A stretch of 63,687 nucleotides of DNA from an uncultured Monoglobus sp. (lineage in GTDB: Bacteria; Bacillota; Clostridia; Monoglobales; Monoglobaceae): contig CANQKC010000015.1 in the NCBI GenBank assembly GCA_947624305.1, positions 1-63,687 of the forward strand, in the 5' to 3' direction. Made by a program: the position numbers and the translations under genes. The notes under the pieces were generated by a model. That model did no database searches, had not been told where the DNA came from, and saw nothing but the letters and a program-made list of their open reading frames with translations. Positions 55,367 to 62,398 of this stretch are shown here, piece by piece. Numbering within the stretch: the stretch's first letter is position 1; the number at the start of each line of letters is the position of its first letter.

Positions 55367-56485
55367 ATGAGCAGAGCAAAACCCACAGTGCTTATTGTGG
55401 ACGATATGGAAATGAACCGGATAATGCTTAATGACATTCTGTCGCCCGACTTTGTCACTATGGAAGCGTCCGGCGGAAACGAGGCAATAAAAATTATCCG
55501 GGAAAACTCGGACAAGATCTCGGCGGTGCTGCTTGACGCGATGATGCCCGACCTTGACGGCTTCGAGGTGCTTAAGATACTCTCGCGCCGCGGCCTTCTG
55601 GAGAACATACCGGTTATTATGATCTCGGCAGAGAACTCGCCGGAATACATAGCCCGCGGTTACGACCTCGGCGTTGTCGATTATATCGGCAGGCCGTTTG
55701 ACCCGAACATTGTTCATCGCCGCCTCAGCAACGTTGTTATGCTTTACGCCAAACAGAACGTGCTGACCGCGCTTATCAAAGAGCAGATCTCGGAGCGGGA
55801 GGAAAACAACAGCATGCTCATCGACGTGCTCAGCTCGGTCGTTGAGTTCAGGAACGGCGAATCCGGCCCCCATGTGCTGCACATCCGCCGCCTTACCGAG
55901 CTGCTGCTTAAAGAACTTGCGCGGCTCGACTCAAAATACGTCATGCCCCCGCAGGACGTGGCGATGTGGGCGACCGCCTCGGCCATGCACGACATAGGCA
56001 AGATCGCGATCGACGACAAGATCCTCAACAAGCCCGGAAGGCTCACCGACGAGGAATATAATATAATGAAGAAACACTCCGTTTACGGCTATGAAATTCT
56101 TGACCACCTCAACTGGCACCACTCGCCATTGATCGAGGCGGCCAAGCAGATCTGCCGCTGGCACCACGAGCGTTGGGACGGCAACGGCTATCCCGACGGT
56201 CTCAAGGGTGATGAGATACCCATTCCCGCCCAGGTCGTGGCCCTCGCGGACGTGTATGACGCGCTGACCAGCGAAAGGGTCTACAAGGCGGCATACAGCC
56301 ACGAAAAGGCGATCACGATGATAACCGGCGGCGAGTGCGGAGCGTTCAACCCCGACCTGCTGAAAGCCCTCACCCATATCGGAGGCAGCCTCAAAAAGAA
56401 GATCGACGACGCGCCCGACGAGGACTATGACGAGATCGCGGAACAGATTTTTGAGGGCCTGCGGGAGCGTCTCGATAGAATTTAG
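55367..56485 (+). CDS. Response regulator with HD-GYP domain
   Basis: The 372 aa protein has a receiver domain (VLIVDDMEMNR, phospho-Asp57 in VLLDAMMPDLDG) and a C-terminal HD-GYP phosphodiesterase domain with HDIGKIAIDD (about residues 208-217) and the ending HHERWDGNGYPDG. HD-GYP proteins hydrolyse cyclic-di-GMP. The output is probably controlled by phosphorylation through the Hpt protein. A GGAGG ribosome site precedes the ATG. Confidence 0.92.
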   Translation: MSRAKPTVLIVDDMEMNRIMLNDILSPDFVTMEASGGNEAIKIIRENSDKISAVLLDAMMPDLDGFEVLKILSRRGLLENIPVIMISAENSPEYIARGYDLGVVDYIGRPFDPNIVHRRLSNVVMLYAKQNVLTALIKEQISEREENNSMLIDVLSSVVEFRNGESGPHVLHIRRLTELLLKELARLDSKYVMPPQDVAMWATASAMHDIGKIAIDDKILNKPGRLTDEEYNIMKKHSVYGYEILDHLNWHHSPLIEAAKQICRWHHERWDGNGYPDGLKGDEIPIPAQVVALADVYDALTSERVYKAAYSHEKAITMITGGECGAFNPDLLKALTHIGGSLKKKIDDAPDEDYDEIAEQIFEGLRERLDRI

Positions 56486-56491
56486 ATATAT

Positions 56492-56527
56492 AAGCGCGGT
56501 TCACGCATTGTGGACCGCGCTTTTTTC
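56492..56527 (+). terminator. Terminator of the HD-GYP gene
   Basis: AGCGCGGTTCAC / GTGGACCGCGCT hairpin followed by TTTTTT on the plus strand. It overlaps the 3' end of the converging XRE gene. Confidence 0.85.
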
Positions 56528-56746
56528 ATCTTCAAGCTCGCGCGGCTTCGGGATCAGGTCCGCGATAAAGTCGATCGACACGTTATAAAACTTGGCGAGC
56601 CTTATCACAAGCGCGAACGGTATCTCGCGCTTTCCCTGCTCATAATTGGTGTATGTCGTCTTATGTATCCCCAGAATTTTCACAAGCTGATCCTGCGTCA
56701 GGTCCTTGTCCTCTCTCAAATCTCTCAGCCTTCTGTAATACGCCAT
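56501..56746 (-). CDS. XRE-family HTH regulator
   Basis: The 81 aa protein has a Cro/C1 helix-turn-helix: RRLRDLREDKDLTQDQLVKILG, then IHKTTYTNYEQGKREIPF and IRLAKFYNVSIDFIADL. The ATG at 56746 is right because GGAGG (in ATGGAGGC at 56756-56760) stands 9 bp before it. It is directly upstream (in opposite direction) of a promoter-palindrome unit and is the best candidate to bind the AATACAACATATGATGTATT palindromes. A helix-turn-helix of this size recognises such about 16-20 bp dyads. Confidence 0.88.
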   Translation of the reverse strand: MAYYRRLRDLREDKDLTQDQLVKILGIHKTTYTNYEQGKREIPFALVIRLAKFYNVSIDFIADLIPKPRELEDEKSAVHNA

Positions 56747-56817
56747 AAAATTTGCCTCCATATTCTATTTTTAATGCTTTTTTCACAAAAAATCTATAAA
56801 AAATATTTAAAAAATTA

Positions 56818-56846
56818 TTGACACGTCACTTTAATTAGGTTATAAT
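56818..56846 (+). promoter_or_regulatory. Promoter adjoining palindrome 1
   Basis: TTGACA (56818-56823) and TATAAT (56841-56846), 17 bp spacer; palindrome 1 begins 10 bp after the -10 box, where a repressor would block initiation. Confidence 0.85.
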
Positions 56847-56855
56847 TATAAAGAA

Positions 56856-56875
56856 AATACAACAAATGATGTATT
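56856..56875 (+). promoter_or_regulatory. 20-bp palindromic operator candidate, copy 1
   Basis: AATACAACAAATGATGTATT, one change from the consensus AATACAACATATGATGTATT, located just downstream of a consensus promoter. Confidence 0.8.
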
Positions 56876-57085
56876 TTGAGGCTGAAACATAAATAGCTGG
56901 AGGCAATTATTAACAAATTTAATACAGCTCGGGTGTTTAAAAAATCGGAGATTTCCCTTCTCAATAAAATTTCCGTTTTCAGCCCGAAAATATTAATCAA
57001 CGTTAATCAACCAACCATAATTGTCTCCACCTATTTATGTTTGGTATGTAACTATAATACAACAAGTTTTTATTTTTACACCGAA

Positions 57086-57105
57086 AATACATCATATGTT
57101 GTATT
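57086..57105 (-). promoter_or_regulatory. 20-bp palindromic operator candidate, copy 2
   Basis: AATACATCATATGTTGTATT, the exact reverse complement of the consensus palindrome. The distance to copy 1 is 210 bp. Confidence 0.8.
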
Positions 57106-57112
57106 AACGTAG

Positions 57113-57625
57113 AGACTAGAGAATAGGATCTAGGAACTAGGCCCCGCCACACTGTAGGGGCGGATATTATCCGCCCGCGGCGGCATGTAGGCATGCCGCC
57201 CTACACCAAAGTATGCAAAACACCGTAGGGGACGGCGCCTCGACGTCCCGCCTCGCCCCTTGGGGAGAGCTGTCAGCGAAGCTGACTGAGGGAAGGAACT
57301 CTAATCACTATTCACTAATCACTACGTTCGTAGGGGCGGACGACCCGGCCGCCCGCTTGGCTCCCCTTGGGGATAATCAGCGTGCGGGTTCAAAGCGACC
57401 TTTCAAAATCGCTTGCGATTTTGACCAAGTGCTTCCTTAGAGCTGTCAGGCGTAGCCATGTAGGGGCGGATATTATCCGCCCGTGAAACACCTCATCCGA
57501 CTTTTTGCCCGTCCGGGCAAAAACCCACCTTCCCCTCAAGGGGAAGGCACTGCGGCCCAAGGCTTCCCCTTGAGGGGAAGCTGTCAGCGAAGCTGACTGA
57601 TGAGGTGTAAGACTCCCCCGAGGGG
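57113..57625. repeat. Dispersed repeat cluster 5
   Basis: The 510 bp hold GTAGGGGCGGATATTATCC twice (57155 and 57461 on), GGCATGTAGGCATGCCGCC, GTAGGGGACGGCGCCTCG, TCAGCGAAGCTGACTGAGGG twice, a heptamer array (57301-57328), the element GGGTTCAAAGCGACCTTTC (57386 on) and the TTTTTGCCCGTCCGGGCAAAAA hairpin. It stands between palindrome 2 and the start of the secreted protein, which is absent from the second cassette at 60763. Confidence 0.85.
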
Positions 57626-57690
57626 TACACAAACCACCGAAAAAATAAATTAATAACATAAAAATCTAAAAGAAAGAAAGGGATTCAAAA

Positions 57691-59742
57691 ATGAGAAAAA
57701 GAAGAATTTTATCGCTGTTGCTGGCAGTGGCAGTAATGGCAACAATGTTAGTAGCGGTACCACTGACCGCAAGCGCGGCGGGTACGTCCGAAAACACACA
57801 TTATGCGGAATGGTTCTTCACTGGTAGCGACTTAAAAATTGACACAAGCCAAAAAACCGACAATTTAAATAATTATAGAGAGATAAGCACCAATCTTCAA
57901 AATAATCTCGATGGCAGCACACCGTCTTTGTCAGCATTATTTGATAGCAAGGGAGGCGCATGGGCAACCCAAGGCAATAATAAACGAGCTTTTACGTCAT
58001 GGCATAAAACTCACGATACGACGTCAGCTACTGTTTTGAAGACATCAAATAATGGAAGCAGAGGTCTGATTCTTGACACTGCATTTAACGCAGAAAAGTA
58101 CGATTCTTATGATTTGGGTATTTTAATTTATAATACTGGTGCTTCAGCAGCAAATGCTACGATCAATGTAAAAAACGCTGAGGGTAGTGGCGAACAATTA
58201 AATGCCGGCAACGACTCATTTAATACTCCGCCAAATACAGGCTCACCTGAATACTACACCCTTAAAGGTTTAACAACACCCAAAATCAATATTATTATTA
58301 CTGGAACTCAGTGCATGGTAGAAGCGGTATCAGTGGACTACAACCTTATAAGTACTGACCCTAAAATCACATTAAGCAAGGATAATTTAACATTATGCGT
58401 TGGCGACAGCGAAACCATAACCGCAACAGTTAAAAATCTTGCCGACACAGAAACAGTAAAATGGGAATCGGATCACCCTTCAATTGCCTCCGTTCAAGGC
58501 GGCGTGATTACAGGTGAAGCAAAAGGAGAGGCAAAAATCACAGCTACCGCGTCTGACAATAAAACTAAGGCGGAATGCAAAGTTATTGTAAAAGACACAA
58601 AGACTTTAACAATAGATGCCGGTTTAGGAAACAAAGTTGAATTAAAACAGGACGGCGTTACTAAATATACATCTGACCCCAAAAATAAAAATATTGTATT
58701 TGAAGAAGTGCCTTACGGAACATATGATGTGGTATTGACCAATGTTGCAACGACTACATACACGAATTTTCAGCAAACCCAACCACCTCAGATCACTGTT
58801 GGTAAAGGTTCACCGACAAGCTATACAGTCGGAAGTTCGGAAGTAAAGAAAGGCGTTGACTTTACCAATGAGGTTTATAACGCTCTTGTTGGCAACGCTA
58901 TAACATGGGGATTTGATGGCGGCTCAAAACCCGCATCATTTAATTATATTACTCTTGCAAAAAAAGCAGCAGACGGCACAACCCCTATAGCCGGATCAGC
59001 AAAAGGAGAAAACGAGGATGCCGACAGCAAGGTTTATTTGTTGGCAAACACAACCCATAACGAAGATGATGCTAAAATAGACTGCGTGGGAAGAAGTAAT
59101 GATTTCCAGATTAATACATACGCGTCTCTTAAAATACCGGTAACGGTCGGCAGCAAAATTACTGTTGAAAATTATTCAAATAACGGCAATGACCACAATG
59201 CCGAATACACATTGGGAGCACATGATAAAACAACCGATAAAACTGTGACCTACACTCCAAGCAGTGAAGAAATTCAACAGGGATATGTTGAGTTAAATGT
59301 AACAAAGGGCAATTATCTTTCTTATATTAAAGTCGAAACCCCCGCAATCTTCGGCACCACAACAGATACCGACTCGGGTTATTATACCGAAAGCGGTGAG
59401 CAGGCTGCTTCTAATGATCAAAAACTCGGCGTTATCAGATTTTTCCAGTCGTTTGCCGGAAGCACGGAAGTTGCGGAATACGGCTTCTACTTTATCGACA
59501 GCGAGAATGGTGAAATTAATAATAGTTTCAGAGCCTTTGAACAAGGCAATATAGAATATGATACCGTTGAGGGAATGTACGGCGACTTTATGGGAATTAA
59601 AAACGAGGATTTCGGAACAGATTTCTACGCAAAGCCTTACGTAAAGATTTCCGGTGTCAGTGAACCTATTTACGGTGCCGCGATCAAAGGATCGGTCGGC
59701 GACAATCCCAAGTGGGTAGATAAGCCGGATTCGGCACAGTAA
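57691..59742 (+). CDS. Large secreted protein with Big_2-like domain, cassette 1
   Basis: The 683 aa protein has a signal peptide (residues 1-30, RILSLLLAVAVMATMLVAVP then LTASAA cleavage), a variable first part, a Big_2 (bacterial Ig-like) domain around residues 222-305 (LCVGDSETITATV, WESDHPSIASV), and a C-terminal domain (about 560-683) that is shared with 61004-62113: KLGVIRFFQSF, YGFYFI, MYGDFMGIKN. No LPXTG and no SLH motif is present. The start follows AAAGAAAGGG 10 bp upstream. The peptide gene P1 follows 48 bp later and a terminator follows that, so this is one unit. Role unknown. Confidence 0.83.
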   Translation: MRKRRILSLLLAVAVMATMLVAVPLTASAAGTSENTHYAEWFFTGSDLKIDTSQKTDNLNNYREISTNLQNNLDGSTPSLSALFDSKGGAWATQGNNKRAFTSWHKTHDTTSATVLKTSNNGSRGLILDTAFNAEKYDSYDLGILIYNTGASAANATINVKNAEGSGEQLNAGNDSFNTPPNTGSPEYYTLKGLTTPKINIIITGTQCMVEAVSVDYNLISTDPKITLSKDNLTLCVGDSETITATVKNLADTETVKWESDHPSIASVQGGVITGEAKGEAKITATASDNKTKAECKVIVKDTKTLTIDAGLGNKVELKQDGVTKYTSDPKNKNIVFEEVPYGTYDVVLTNVATTTYTNFQQTQPPQITVGKGSPTSYTVGSSEVKKGVDFTNEVYNALVGNAITWGFDGGSKPASFNYITLAKKAADGTTPIAGSAKGENEDADSKVYLLANTTHNEDDAKIDCVGRSNDFQINTYASLKIPVTVGSKITVENYSNNGNDHNAEYTLGAHDKTTDKTVTYTPSSEEIQQGYVELNVTKGNYLSYIKVETPAIFGTTTDTDSGYYTESGEQAASNDQKLGVIRFFQSFAGSTEVAEYGFYFIDSENGEINNSFRAFEQGNIEYDTVEGMYGDFMGIKNEDFGTDFYAKPYVKISGVSEPIYGAAIKGSVGDNPKWVDKPDSAQ

Positions 59743-59790
59743 CCGACCGTTAGTTATGATTATAAATAATAATTTGGAGGTATATGTGAT

Positions 59791-59967
59791 ATGATAAATA
59801 AAAGAGAATACAAAACGCCGCTTGCGGAGATCACCGAGTTTGAATGCGCGGACGTTATTACCGCATCAAATGATTTAATAAAAGCTCCCAAATCCGGAGT
59901 TACGGACGGAAAGACTTATGTGCGTGTGGGCGCGTCAAGCTGGGTCGACGGTTTCGGCAACAATTAA
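59791..59967 (+). CDS. Small peptide P1 (58 aa), cassette 1
   Basis: The peptide runs INKREYKTPLAEITEFECAD, then VITASN, APKSG, KTYVRVGASSW to the end. It has one Cys in ECAD, no signal peptide and no membrane segment. GGAGG is 10 bp before the ATG. Closely related peptides are encoded at 60498 (broken) and 62142, always directly after a secreted-protein gene position and before a terminator. Whether it is a precursor peptide, a signal or a partner of the secreted protein is not known. Confidence 0.8.
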   Translation: MINKREYKTPLAEITEFECADVITASNDLIKAPKSGVTDGKTYVRVGASSWVDGFGNN

Positions 59968-59974
59968 CAACAAA

Positions 59975-60009
59975 AACAGCGGCTTCGGGTTCCCGAAGCC
60001 GCTGTTTTA
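59975..60009 (+). terminator. Terminator of cassette 1
   Basis: AACAGCGGCTTCGGG / CCCGAAGCCGCTGTT hairpin with a two-base loop and TTTT tail, 7 bp after the P1 stop. Confidence 0.9.
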
Positions 60010-60017
60010 TCTTACGC

Positions 60018-60325
60018 ATCCGCCTATCCCCTTGGGGATAATCAGCGCTCAGAGCTTGCGGATTCAAAGCCATCTTTCAAAATCGCTTGCGATCTTGACC
60101 AAGAGCTTCCTTAGAGGTGCCGCCATAGGACGTCGAGACCGCACTCCCCACGTCTGCCTCGCCCCTTGGGGAGAGGTGGATTTCCGCCGTAAGGCGGAAA
60201 GACGGAGAGGGGTGCTTATATGCCGGTTTCCTCAACATGGTGATTAGCAAATAGGACGGGCGGCAGATTGCCGCCCCTACAGGTTTCATCACACCGTAGG
60301 GGCGGATATTATCCGCCCGCTGGCA
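60018..60325. repeat. Dispersed repeat cluster 6
   Basis: The cluster contains the GGATTCAAAGCCATCTTTC element (60052 on), a TTTCCGCCGTAAGGCGGAAA hairpin, a heptamer array AACATGG TGATTAG CAAATAG (60234-60254), GGGCGGCAGATTGCCGCCCC and GTAGGGGCGGATATTATCC (60297 on). No gene is seen. Confidence 0.85.
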
Positions 60326-60339
60326 CATAACACGCATTC

Positions 60340-60507
60340 ATACCGGTTTATTATGGCTCTCTCGCGACTGTCCGTGATCACTTTGACTCTCATGTCAAAC
60401 ACCGTCGCGTCGCCGCCGAAATATTCCTCACTCAACCTGGTCTCTTTTTCCTCAACCTTCTTGTCGCCCGTGTAGATAACATAAAGTTCCGGTTCCGCAG
60501 CCGCAAG
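60340..60507 (-). pseudogene. Remnant of an Rpn/PD-(D/E)XK transposase-nuclease gene
   Basis: The minus strand is open for about 56 codons: ELYVIYTGDKKVEEKET, then LSEEYFGG, VKVITDSRERAIINRYE. These are typical of the middle of Rpn-family recombination-promoting nucleases. Both ends are missing: it is cut by the repeat cluster on one side and joined to the P2 peptide gene on the other. No start, catalytic D-ExK or stop remains. Confidence 0.75.
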
Positions 60508-60638
60508 CGGAGGTCATCGAGTTTGAGTGCGCCGATGTTATAACCACAAGTCTCATGACTGCGCCCAAAGAATATAAGGGAACAAAATCATATGTGTCTG
60601 TTGGATCAAAAACTTGGAAATCCGGTTTAACCGACTAA
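60498..60638 (+). pseudogene. Broken small peptide gene P2
   Basis: The frame encodes AEVIEFECADVITTS, APKEYKG, KSYVSVGSKTWKSGLTD and a stop at 60636-60638, matching P1 and P3 over the whole C-terminal part, but the first about nine residues (M..KEYKT) and the start codon are lost at the join with the Rpn remnant, and the upstream secreted gene is gone. A terminator at 60661 still follows. It shows at least three ancestral cassettes. Confidence 0.8.
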
Positions 60639-60660
60639 GTAATACATATGTAAGTTTAAC

Positions 60661-60693
60661 AACAGGATCGCGTTTGCGGTCCTGTTGTTTTTT
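60661..60693 (+). terminator. Terminator after P2
   Basis: AACAGGATCGC / GCGGTCCTGTT (one G-U) followed by GTTTTTT, 22 bp after the P2 stop. Confidence 0.88.
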
Positions 60694-60762
60694 ATATATT
60701 ACAGAAATATTATTTATTTTTGTGAAATACACTGTTATTTTATCTTTATGTTCATAAAACTA

Positions 60763-60791
60763 TTGACTTTAATGCGGTGTTGATGTACAAT
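60763..60791 (+). promoter_or_regulatory. Promoter of cassette 3
   Basis: TTGACT (60763-60768) and TACAAT (60786-60791) with a 17 bp spacer; palindrome 3 begins 8 bp after the -10 box, as at cassette 1. Confidence 0.75.
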
Positions 60792-60799
60792 TATTATAA

Positions 60800-60819
60800 A
60801 ATACAACATATGATGTATT
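60800..60819 (+). promoter_or_regulatory. 20-bp palindromic operator candidate, copy 3
   Basis: AATACAACATATGATGTATT, just downstream of the promoter. Confidence 0.85.
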
Positions 60820-60853
60820 TTCGTGCAAAAGCACGGTATTTTTATGAGGTTCA

Positions 60854-60873
60854 AATACATCATATGTTGTATT
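60854..60873 (-). promoter_or_regulatory. 20-bp palindromic operator candidate, copy 4
   Basis: AATACATCATATGTTGTATT, the exact reverse complement of copy 3, with 34 bp between the two. Confidence 0.85.
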
Positions 60874-61003
60874 AACGCGGTGATTTGGAACAAGAAACGA
60901 CACGGTCTCAATACGGGTGGGTAAAACGTGACACATCCTGCCTCTGCTACCGCTATAAGATTAAGAAAATAATTAGAATTATATAAAAAGAAAGGGATTA
61001 AAA

Positions 61004-62113
61004 ATGAGAACAAAAAGAATTTTATCACTGCTGTTGGCAATAACAGTAACAGCAACAATGATTATGGCGCTGCCCCTGACGGCATCAGCCGCGGAAGTTG
61101 ACAGTAAAGTCATAACCGAAGGATATACACTACCATTTACGTCTACAAATCCAAACTATGTTGATTGGCTTTTTCATCAATCATCAATTGAGGAAGCAAA
61201 ATTAAACACTGATTACAGAACATTTGGCGGTTCTGCGACTGATTTGGGAACTAAACCGGAGATTAATTGTAGCAAAGTTGGTAATTATTCTTACAGTTCT
61301 GCATTGCCTGAATTTGATTTGCCTCATAATCACCACGATCATCATGCTGATAAAGGTAGAGTTTTAAAAATTGATAACAGCAGTGATAATTACTTTACAA
61401 TTACAAACGCATTGCCGGATACCAGTACTTTTAATAGTTATGACTTGATTGTAGTGTACAACTATGATGGTAATAAAAGAAATGAAACATTAACCGTTTC
61501 GGATTCAACAGAAACTGGTAATGAAACCTACTCAACGTCATATACTGATACACTGGATGGAAATGGCCGTACAGACATACCAGATGAAGTTATATTTAAA
61601 AACTTAACATATAAAGATTTGAAATTAACATTTTCAGATAAAGCTGATTTATTCAGCGTGTCTATCGACTATCATAAATCTGCCGACGCGCCAACGGATG
61701 TTACACTTTCGACAACGAAGAACGATTATGTTTCCGGATATTACACCAAAAACGATGCTGCAGCAGTGCCTGATACCGAAAAACTTGGCGTAATCAGATT
61801 TTTCCAGAGCTATGAGAACGATGCCGCCGTTGACGGATACGGATTTGTGTTTCTCAATGCAGAAGGCGAAATTATCAGCACAAACTTTAGCAGCGGCAGG
61901 ATAGTAAAAAGCAATTCGGATCTGTCTATTGGTCAAGGCTTTTATGGCGATGTATATAATATAGCTTCCGATCAATTTGACAGTAATGTTATTGCCGTGC
62001 CCTATGTTTCGGTAGACGGATACACTGTTTTCTCAAATACGTCTATAGTAGGAAAAGTTGATGGCGAAAAATGGGTACAACATGAGGACGAATGGGTATT
62101 GCCGGCAGAATAA
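61004..62113 (+). CDS. Secreted protein, cassette 3, paralogue of 57691-59742
   Basis: The 369 aa protein has a signal peptide nearly identical to its paralogue (RILSLLLAITVTATMIMALP then LTASAAE), a shared start of the mature part (NPNYVDWLFHQSS, compare NTHYAEWFFTGSD), NSYDLIVVYNYDGN, and the common C-terminal domain (about 245-369: KLGVIRFFQSYENDAA, YGFVFLNA, GFYGDVYNIA). It lacks the Big_2 domain, so it is the shorter form. The upstream context (AAAGAAAGGGATTAAAA) is also the same. It has no wall-anchor motif; likely released or bound to another surface partner. Confidence 0.82.
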   Translation: MRTKRILSLLLAITVTATMIMALPLTASAAEVDSKVITEGYTLPFTSTNPNYVDWLFHQSSIEEAKLNTDYRTFGGSATDLGTKPEINCSKVGNYSYSSALPEFDLPHNHHDHHADKGRVLKIDNSSDNYFTITNALPDTSTFNSYDLIVVYNYDGNKRNETLTVSDSTETGNETYSTSYTDTLDGNGRTDIPDEVIFKNLTYKDLKLTFSDKADLFSVSIDYHKSADAPTDVTLSTTKNDYVSGYYTKNDAAAVPDTEKLGVIRFFQSYENDAAVDGYGFVFLNAEGEIISTNFSSGRIVKSNSDLSIGQGFYGDVYNIASDQFDSNVIAVPYVSVDGYTVFSNTSIVGKVDGEKWVQHEDEWVLPAE

Positions 62114-62141
62114 ATTATTTATAAGAGGAGAGATGATAATT

Positions 62142-62312
62142 ATGAGAAATATAAAAGAATATAAAACTCCCGTCGCGGAGATCACCGAGTTTGAGTGCGC
62201 GGATATTATCACCGAGAGCGCTGCGCCGCTTGATAAGGCACCAAAAGGAGTTTCAGACAGAACATATGTAAACGCCGGCGGTAAGAGCTGGAGCGATATT
62301 TACAACAAATAA
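62142..62312 (+). CDS. Small peptide P3 (56 aa), cassette 3
   Basis: The peptide starts MRNIKEYKTPVAEITEFECA and continues DIITES, APKGVSD, RTYVNAGGKSW. It shares the EYKTPxAEITEFECAD block with P1. The ATG at 62142 has GAGGAG 11 bp upstream; an ATG at 62133 is only 2 bp from it. A frame reaching further up (to 62058) overlaps the preceding gene and is not a real start. A terminator follows 34 bp later. Confidence 0.8.
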   Translation: MRNIKEYKTPVAEITEFECADIITESAAPLDKAPKGVSDRTYVNAGGKSWSDIYNK

Positions 62313-62345
62313 TACACTTCACACTTCTTTACAAGCCAAAAAATC

Positions 62346-62372
62346 AGGGCCGCGAAACGCGGCCCTTGTTTG
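62346..62372 (+). terminator. Terminator of cassette 3
   Basis: AGGGCCGCG / CGCGGCCCT with AAA loop, followed by TGTTTG; the T-run is short. Confidence 0.75.
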
Positions 62373-62398
62373 TCGAAAAACGTCTGAAGCGGCTTCGG

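Larger units (their letters stand above)
56747..57690. other. Non-coding region with promoter, two palindromes and repeat cluster
   Basis: From left: a plus-strand consensus promoter (56818-56846), palindrome 1 (56856-56875), a GGAGG-like stretch (56900-56905) with no real start codon after it, palindrome 2 in opposite orientation (57086-57105), repeat cluster 5 (57113-57625), then a ribosome site AAAGAAAGG before the secreted protein. Both arms around 56880-56915 and 57015-57045 share ACATAAATAGxTGGAGxCAATTAT in inverted order. No credible gene is seen. Confidence 0.8.
60639..61003. other. Non-coding leader region of cassette 3
   Basis: It holds the P2 terminator, then a promoter (60763-60791), two opposite palindromes (60800-60819 and 60854-60873) with a CGTGC-AAAA-GCACG hairpin between, and about 125 bp without visible features up to AAAGAAAGGG before the next start. 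Confidence 0.85.

Noticed and set aside
56910..57115. Small gene after GGAGG at 56900
   Set aside because: A frame of about 69 codons is open but only ATT could start it, its content is not protein-like, and it ends at the repeat cluster.
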